A DNA stretch of 64,000 bases, taken from positions 62,001 through 126,000 of the forward strand of contig JBCAML010000013.1 of NCBI GenBank assembly GCA_038503075.1. Direction: 5' to 3'. The notes under the pieces were generated by a model, which saw nothing but the letters and a program-made list of their open reading frames with translations, was not told the DNA's origin and made no database searches. Positions 58,628 to 64,000 of the stretch are shown here, piece by piece. This DNA comes from Gyromitra esculenta (taxonomy: Eukaryota; Ascomycota; Pezizomycetes; Pezizales; Discinaceae). Both the position numbers and the translations under genes were made by a program. The first letter of the stretch is position 1. The number at the start of each line of letters is the position of its first letter.

Positions 58628-60014
58628 ACATTGCGACCACTGTGGTTGGGTTGATGGTGGTTAGTGGAGGCCTTTGGTATGAGTACATAATGTAATGGAG
58701 GGGAAGATTCGATTGGGAGGAGTTATGCCATTGTCTCGGCTCTCGATCGACGAGTGGTGTATAAATCCGCACTTTTTTCCTTCATTGTTATGCTTTTCCT
58801 TACCTTTCTCTATGATACCTCTGATCACGATACCTATAATAATGTAATCCCGTCCCAATCGAATAAATCAGACTGTAACACCAGAGGAACTATGGGTTTC
58901 TCGATGCGCCTCATCAGCGTGATTTGATTCAGCAATGTTCAGCTGACCAGATTTATACATACCCGGATTGTAAAGATTAACATGAAAACGTACCGGGATT
59001 CTGCACAGGTACATGTACTGGTCTGCAATGCCTGTCTCGAACCCCAGCCAAATTCCTCTGGAGGCCACGAACAATTGCCTGTCCCCTAGACCTATAATCC
59101 CTGGTTTCTGCTGACGAGAGCCGTGAGTGGAGTGAACAACGCATTACTTCTTGGGGGAACCCCGCCATCATTCATGCTACTAAGTTTATCCAAAGTCAAT
59201 GCCGCTCCCCGCCCATCTAGACGTCGAAAAAAGGCTGGCTAGGTAGTCGATCACACAGACTTGCGTCCCGAGTCAACGAGCTAAATAAAGTAGAGTACTT
59301 TATCCGATAGCATGCGCTGCACTGAGGATCATCCCAAAATGCGGGGTTGTTAGGTTTGCCCGTAATCGTGATTGCAAGGAATAAATTGCAAGCGGAGCTA
59401 GCAACGGTGGGGATCAAAACCAAACACGTTGATAACCTGCCCATAAGAGCGAAAATTCAAGCAGCGAGTAGCTAGACAGACAACTTTCACAATTCTCAAA
59501 ACCCGATATAGTGCTATAGCACATCCATTTCCTCCGACAATTATGAAAAACCTATGCTCTGAACCTCGCCGTGTCCAGAACATGAAAAGATAGAAGTAAC
59601 TCGTAAAACATGAAAAAGATACACAATATTCAAAAAATCAAAAATCAAAAACATGCAACCGTCAAATCATCAACAAAAGAAAAATTGAAGAATCCCGCTC
59701 CGTAGCAATTCTCCTAGAGAGAGACTGAAAAATATCAACAAAATACCCCAGAGGTTATCAGGAAAAAACAGATACGAAAACCGTTATGCAATAAACAACT
59801 TTTTTCTGGCGTGATTCTCGCCACTTATCCTCTACTAAGTTCCCTAGAAAGGGTATAAACGAAATAAATCAAATCAATCCCATTATGAACCAAAAGCTCC
59901 TCCCAATGCAAATATTAACAAGACGTAAATCGTGATATCGTAAAAATTCCGTGACTCGTAGCCCATTGGTTTGCTCTAATTAATAACCGCGTGTTTCAGC
60001 ACCCCACTACAGTC
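58628..60014. other. convergent 3' intergenic region
   Basis: 1.4 kb between tail-to-tail genes. It is AT-rich near 59600-59900 (the 3' region of the minus-strand ligase gene). No gene. Confidence 0.5.
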
Positions 60015-63000
60015 CTAATTAGTAAACGATTCATAAATAAGAGTGTTAATTATTTGACTTACTCTCCATGCACCGAGATTCCCATCGACTGGTACTCTGC
60101 CCTGGTATCCAGGATATTGTTGGGCATGTCTCCAACGTTGTTCTGTCAAACCCACTCTGCTGCCCACAGATGGCGCACGCCGAACGGTGGCTTCTGTCAC
60201 TCTGCTTTCTGTTCCCACTCTGCTTTGCGTGTCCAGCCTGCTCCGCGTATCCAGTCTACTCCGCGTATCCACCCTGCTTCGCGCGTCCAATCTGGTTTCT
60301 GTCTCTATTCTGCTTCCCGTATCAATCCTGCTCATTCGGTCAATGATCTCATGTGGGGTATGATCCGTGTACTCTGCAGAAAAATCGTGCTCTCCCCGTC
60401 GCCGTCTCGGGAGTCTCTCAGTTCGAGAGCGTCGCAGTTCCGGGAAAGCAGGCTCGTAAGTCCGAGAAGGCATATGTGGAGAAGGAAGAGGTGGTGCAAC
60501 CGGCTCCGGATCTTCCAAATTTATTCCACGCAAGTACTCTTGGATATGAGCCTGCTGCGCACCACTAAGATACCTGCTTGGGGAAACCTGAGAACGGTCT
60601 CGAGGTTCCATCAGAACAGATCCGGGTCGAAACTCTGGAGCAGTTTCGGTACGGATGTATCTGGGGCGTTGGGGGGATCGGCTTCGTCCTGCAAGTTCTT
60701 CCACTTCCTGGATGAGGTTTGAAATATTCTCCCGGATTTCTTCCCGACTTCGAGCCCGAGGTGCGATAACCCTGCTAACCGATGCGGTTCTCCTTCGCTC
60801 CAGCCGTGGCTGTGGTGTCGCACGTGTAGCTGTCTCGACATAATCGGCGGCGATACGACGAATACCGTCTCTCAAGCCAGTTCCGATAGTTCCTAGAGCT
60901 GCCAGAGGGTCGATCTGGATAGGACTTGGCAAGAAATACTCATCGCTGTAAACATCTCCACGAATTGTTGCTGGGGATGGAGCTGCTAGTTCTTCCTGTG
61001 CCAGCTGCCTAGCAAGTTCTTCATCCTGACGCAATTGTTCCGCACGAGCCCTGGCCCTTTGTTCTCGTCGTTCAAGAATGTTAGCAGGAATTACAGGCCC
61101 TGGATCATTGGCATTCCATTCGGGTACAACGTAATCGTCATCTTCCTCAGGCTCGTAGTTGAACCAGGGACACTTGCAAGTCTTCCATTTATCACCGCAA
61201 ACATAGCAAAACTCCGCAGTGCACCGACAACTAATTCACGGAATAAAATTAGCTTTTTTCCTTTCAATGATAAAAGCAAGACTGTAAACTCACGTCATGT
61301 GATTGCAGCCTCTTTCTAGTTCCACCATGGCCCTGCAACTATAACATCTCTGAAACTTGTTCTTCTTAGCGGTCTCGATGAATTTCATCAGATCCTCGTC
61401 TTTGGGGCATTCTCCATCCCCATGAGCTTTGCCATTACACATTGCGCAAACCTTGGTTTTGCACCGAGAGCATTTTCCTATGTTACCTTGAATTTCCTTC
61501 GGCTGTATCCATTCCCCACAATTCGGTTCGGGGCAGTAGATACGGTTGGCTGTTGTATATTCAATATATTTCTTGTTCCACAACTTTTTGGTCTGGTAAT
61601 TGAGGAGTTTATCGACATGCTTGAGCGGGACATGTTCTTCGGTGCAGCACTTGGGAGGCATGTGTGCTGGATCTGTCAGGGAGAGGGTAAATATCCGTTT
61701 CAAACAATCATTACACCAGTAATGTCCGCAAGAAAGCTTAGCAGCTTCCTTTATTGGGATATCATCGGCAAGGCACGTGATGCATTCAATCCTATCAAAT
61801 TGTTAGCAAATTGATGCTATTAATAAGTATGGGGGTTCTTACATTCGTTCCGGTTGCTTTTCAATAGCGAAACTTAGTACAGGTTTTGTCCTTTTCTTTG
61901 AGCAAACTTCGTCATCAGGCCTTCCAATATCTCCAAGAGTCGAATCCACATCTCTCAACTCGCTCCTCTCGCTTTTACTAGCCCTTGCTTTTGCTCTCGC
62001 CTCTTCCTGGAGCTGAGGGAGCGTCACAATCGTTAATTTTTCTAGTTTATCTTTTTTCTCACGTTTTCTTAGACAGCGTGCACAATCGGCGCGAGCTTGA
62101 GGAGTCGAGTGATCGTGGTGATCGCGATGTCGATGTCGTTCTTTGGCCGATTCTTTCGATATCGGCTTTTCTGAACTCTTCATCAAGACTGTGCTTCTAC
62201 TCCTCTTGATTGTCAGTTTTGGTCGAACCTCAGGTCGAGCCTCCGGTCTGACTTCTGATCGAGCGTCTGGCCGGGCGTCTGATCGAACCATGGGCCGAGT
62301 TTCGGGCCGAGCCTCGTGTCGAACCTCGTGTCGGGCAACAGGTCGAACCTCAGGCCGAACAGTGGGCCGAGTTTCGGGCCGGACATCGGATCGAACAATG
62401 GATCGAGGATCGGGTCGAACATCAGGTCGATTGACAGGTCGGTTGCTAGGTCGGACGTCAGGTCGAGCAAGTCGAGGATCGGGTCGAACATCAGGTCGAA
62501 CATCGGGAACGGGTCGAACCTCAGATCGAGCCGCGGTGGATCCACGCCTAACACCTAGCATTGACCGCGATTTGCTACTGTAGTTGGAATGAAAATCAGA
62601 TGAGAGAATAATTAAAAATAAAATAAAGATAAGAAAAGATAAAATGGAGGACAAACCCTCCAAACCCAAAGTAACTCTCAAGTGTTAACTTTGATGCTTT
62701 CTCTTTAATGGGGACCTCAATTTTTAGTGGTTTCTCTTCTTTATGTCGTCGTCTTTCATGCTTCTCTTGTTTTCGCTCTGCCCGTTCCCTCTCCTCTGAA
62801 GCCTCTTTCTCTCTTCTTTCCTCTCTCTCTGCTTTCCGTTTCCTTCGTTCCTCTCTCCTCCTCTCTCGCTCCTCTGACTCCTCATCCTTTCGTACGGACT
62901 TGTCCTTCTTCTCCGACCTTGATCCTCTCCTCTCCCTCGCAGGAGCTTCAACAATGGCTCCAGTCATTTCCTTCTTCTGTGGTCTTTCCCGTCCCTCGTA

Positions 63001-63549
63001 ATATCTCTCCTCCCTTCTGCCGCCGCTGAGGTATTCGCCGTCCGTAAAATAGGCGGCTGCCTCTAGCGTACTATCAGTGGATTCCGAAAACCTGGGCGAT
63101 GCCCGCCTCGGGGGGTACGATGCGACTTCGACTTCGACTTCGTGGTTCCTACGAGCGATAAACGAAGGTTGCGCGGGTCCGTGACTGTCGAGGGAATCGT
63201 CTGAGAGATAACCCCCGTTGCTTTCGCTGTCACCCACACCTTCTGAATATCCGTGAACCTCACTGGCACCAATCCCAGCGCCACCATTCGGGCCGTTCCT
63301 CAAAAAATAGTCGAGCTCGAATTGCGCGAGCTCGTCGTGATCAGGCTGCAATACGCTGCCGAGGTCACGAATAACCTTTTTGGCGGAATCGCAGAATGCA
63401 TCTAGCTTGCAGCTCCACTTGGGCCACTGCCAACTGAAAGTACCTTCCGCAGGAGTGTGGTTGGAAAACGTGGTGGGGGACGAGTGGGAGCTGTTGGCTA
63501 AATAAACGGAGGGCGACCGGGGGGGGCGTCTCGGAATGCGATTCGACAT
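60015..63549 (-). CDS. RBR-type (RING-IBR-RING) E3 ubiquitin ligase with long repeat arms
   Basis: Four exons on the minus strand, 62657-63549, 61843-62577, 61294-61791 and 60015-61230, with consistent phases, give 1113 residues. Residues about 215-295 form a charged Arg/Glu/Lys-rich predicted helix. Residues about 315-417 are a degenerate (D/E)VRP repeat. The RBR module (about 543-735) has RING1 CITCLADD...CGHYWCNDC...CC, an IBR with CPEPNCGEW...CSRCKTKVCAMC, and RING2 CYSCRAMVELERGCNHMTCRC...CYVC. The Cys of HMTC is the expected catalytic thioester site. The exon junction inside HMT|CRC is exact. The C-terminal 380 residues are disordered, with a six-residue SR(L/V)DTR repeat. RBR ligases pass ubiquitin through a Cys intermediate. 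Substrate and location are unknown. An upstream TTG-initiated extension of four residues is ignored. Confidence 0.88.
60198..60332 (-). repeat. 18-bp coding repeat, SR(L/V)DTR units
   Basis: About seven degenerate six-residue units (SRIDTG, SRVDTR, SRLDTR, SRLDTQ and similar) lie in the C-terminal arm of the RBR ligase. Confidence 0.85.
62220..62525 (-). repeat. coding repeat, (D/E)VRP units
   Basis: About 102 residues built from four- to seven-residue variants of RPDVRPE inside exon 2 of the RBR ligase. Arg-rich with alternating acidic residues. Confidence 0.88.
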
Positions 63550-64000
63550 GTTGTAAGGCAACCTGGGAACAGACGATCGCTCACGATTGGTCGAGACAAG
63601 CCAACGTTACAGACTATTGGACAGGAGTTCAACAAGTCAGCGGGAATGTCACAAAAAACAGTCGCGGTGAAACTGACCACTTGCCCCGCTAAATCGGAGT
63701 TTTGCTTTGTATCTTGATGAAAAAAAATATTTTAAATATTTGGTTTTTTTCTGTGAGACTTGACACAAAGCTAGCAAGGTAAAGGGATTGTCGATACCGA
63801 TGAATTCACGGGAATTCCGGAGGTGGATAAATCGGATTGGGAGTAGAGATCACTGATGCTTTCTGCTTCACTCAGACAATGGCCTTCCATCACAGCGGAT
63901 GGACGTATCGTGATTCTTATTGTTGCTGTAGATGTAGCTTCTAGCGAACAACGGCAAGGTATGAAAGCTAGCACTCACAAAACAGCAACACGCTGAGTTG
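63550..64000. other. upstream region of RBR ligase gene
   Basis: Probable promoter and leader of the minus-strand ligase. No further gene is seen before the window ends. Confidence 0.5.

Noticed and set aside
62143..62583. Arg/Gly/Thr-rich plus-strand frame with RTSGR repeats
   Set aside because: It is the antisense reading of the VRP repeat in the RBR ligase exon.
62596..63561. Separate gene made only of the charged N-terminal exon
   Set aside because: Exact splice sites and phase join it to the repeat exon and the RBR module, so it is the first exon of the ligase.

Overview
The window comes from a filamentous ascomycete fungus (Pezizomycotina). The genes are interrupted by 45-150 nt GT-AG introns with CTAAC/CTGAC-like branch sites. 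The products are typical of that group: an Sfh5-type PI-transfer protein, a cAMP-receptor-like GPCR, an OPT transporter, a DNMT1-RFD protein and an RBR ubiquitin ligase. A serine tRNA carries an intron after the anticodon. I cannot fix the class from sequence alone. I rebuilt the exon structures by hand from splice sites, reading phase and family motifs. Where phases close without stops I treat the model as well supported.

Layout. 1-22.4 kb is a gene-rich block: sfh5 (+), a seven-exon GPCR (+), a small GTGN-repeat protein (-), a hypothetical gene (-), tRNA-Ser(GCU), a ROG1-type DUF676 lipase (-), a divergently transcribed OPT transporter (+) and a small secreted protein (+). 22.4-37.5 kb is repeat-rich. 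It holds two intact paralogs of an unusual multi-exon C2H2 zinc-finger gene (26.0-29.1 and 32.5-35.7 kb) among short inverted-repeat elements. 37.5-44.1 kb is again ordinary: an inositol monophosphatase (-), a DNMT1-RFD protein (+) and a quinone-oxidoreductase-like enzyme (+). 44.1-57.9 kb is a second repeat-rich stretch with at least six MITE or foldback elements, a decayed third copy of the zinc-finger gene (50.6-52.6 kb) and an F-box/ankyrin gene (-). 57.9-64 kb holds a secreted But2-like protein (+) and a four-exon RBR E3 ligase (-) with two long degenerate repeat arms.

The most notable finding is the three-copy zinc-finger family. Its members share an N-terminal LGHxR motif, a central W...DP block, a split pair of C2H2/C2HC fingers, an uncharacterised block just after the fingers and a helical C-terminal module. 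They sit only in the MITE-rich parts of the window. The second is a set of TA-ended MITE families, one with three copies and one with two, plus several single long-hairpin elements. The paralogs share no evident pathway with the housekeeping genes around them; the co-location looks like an accessory compartment between core genes.
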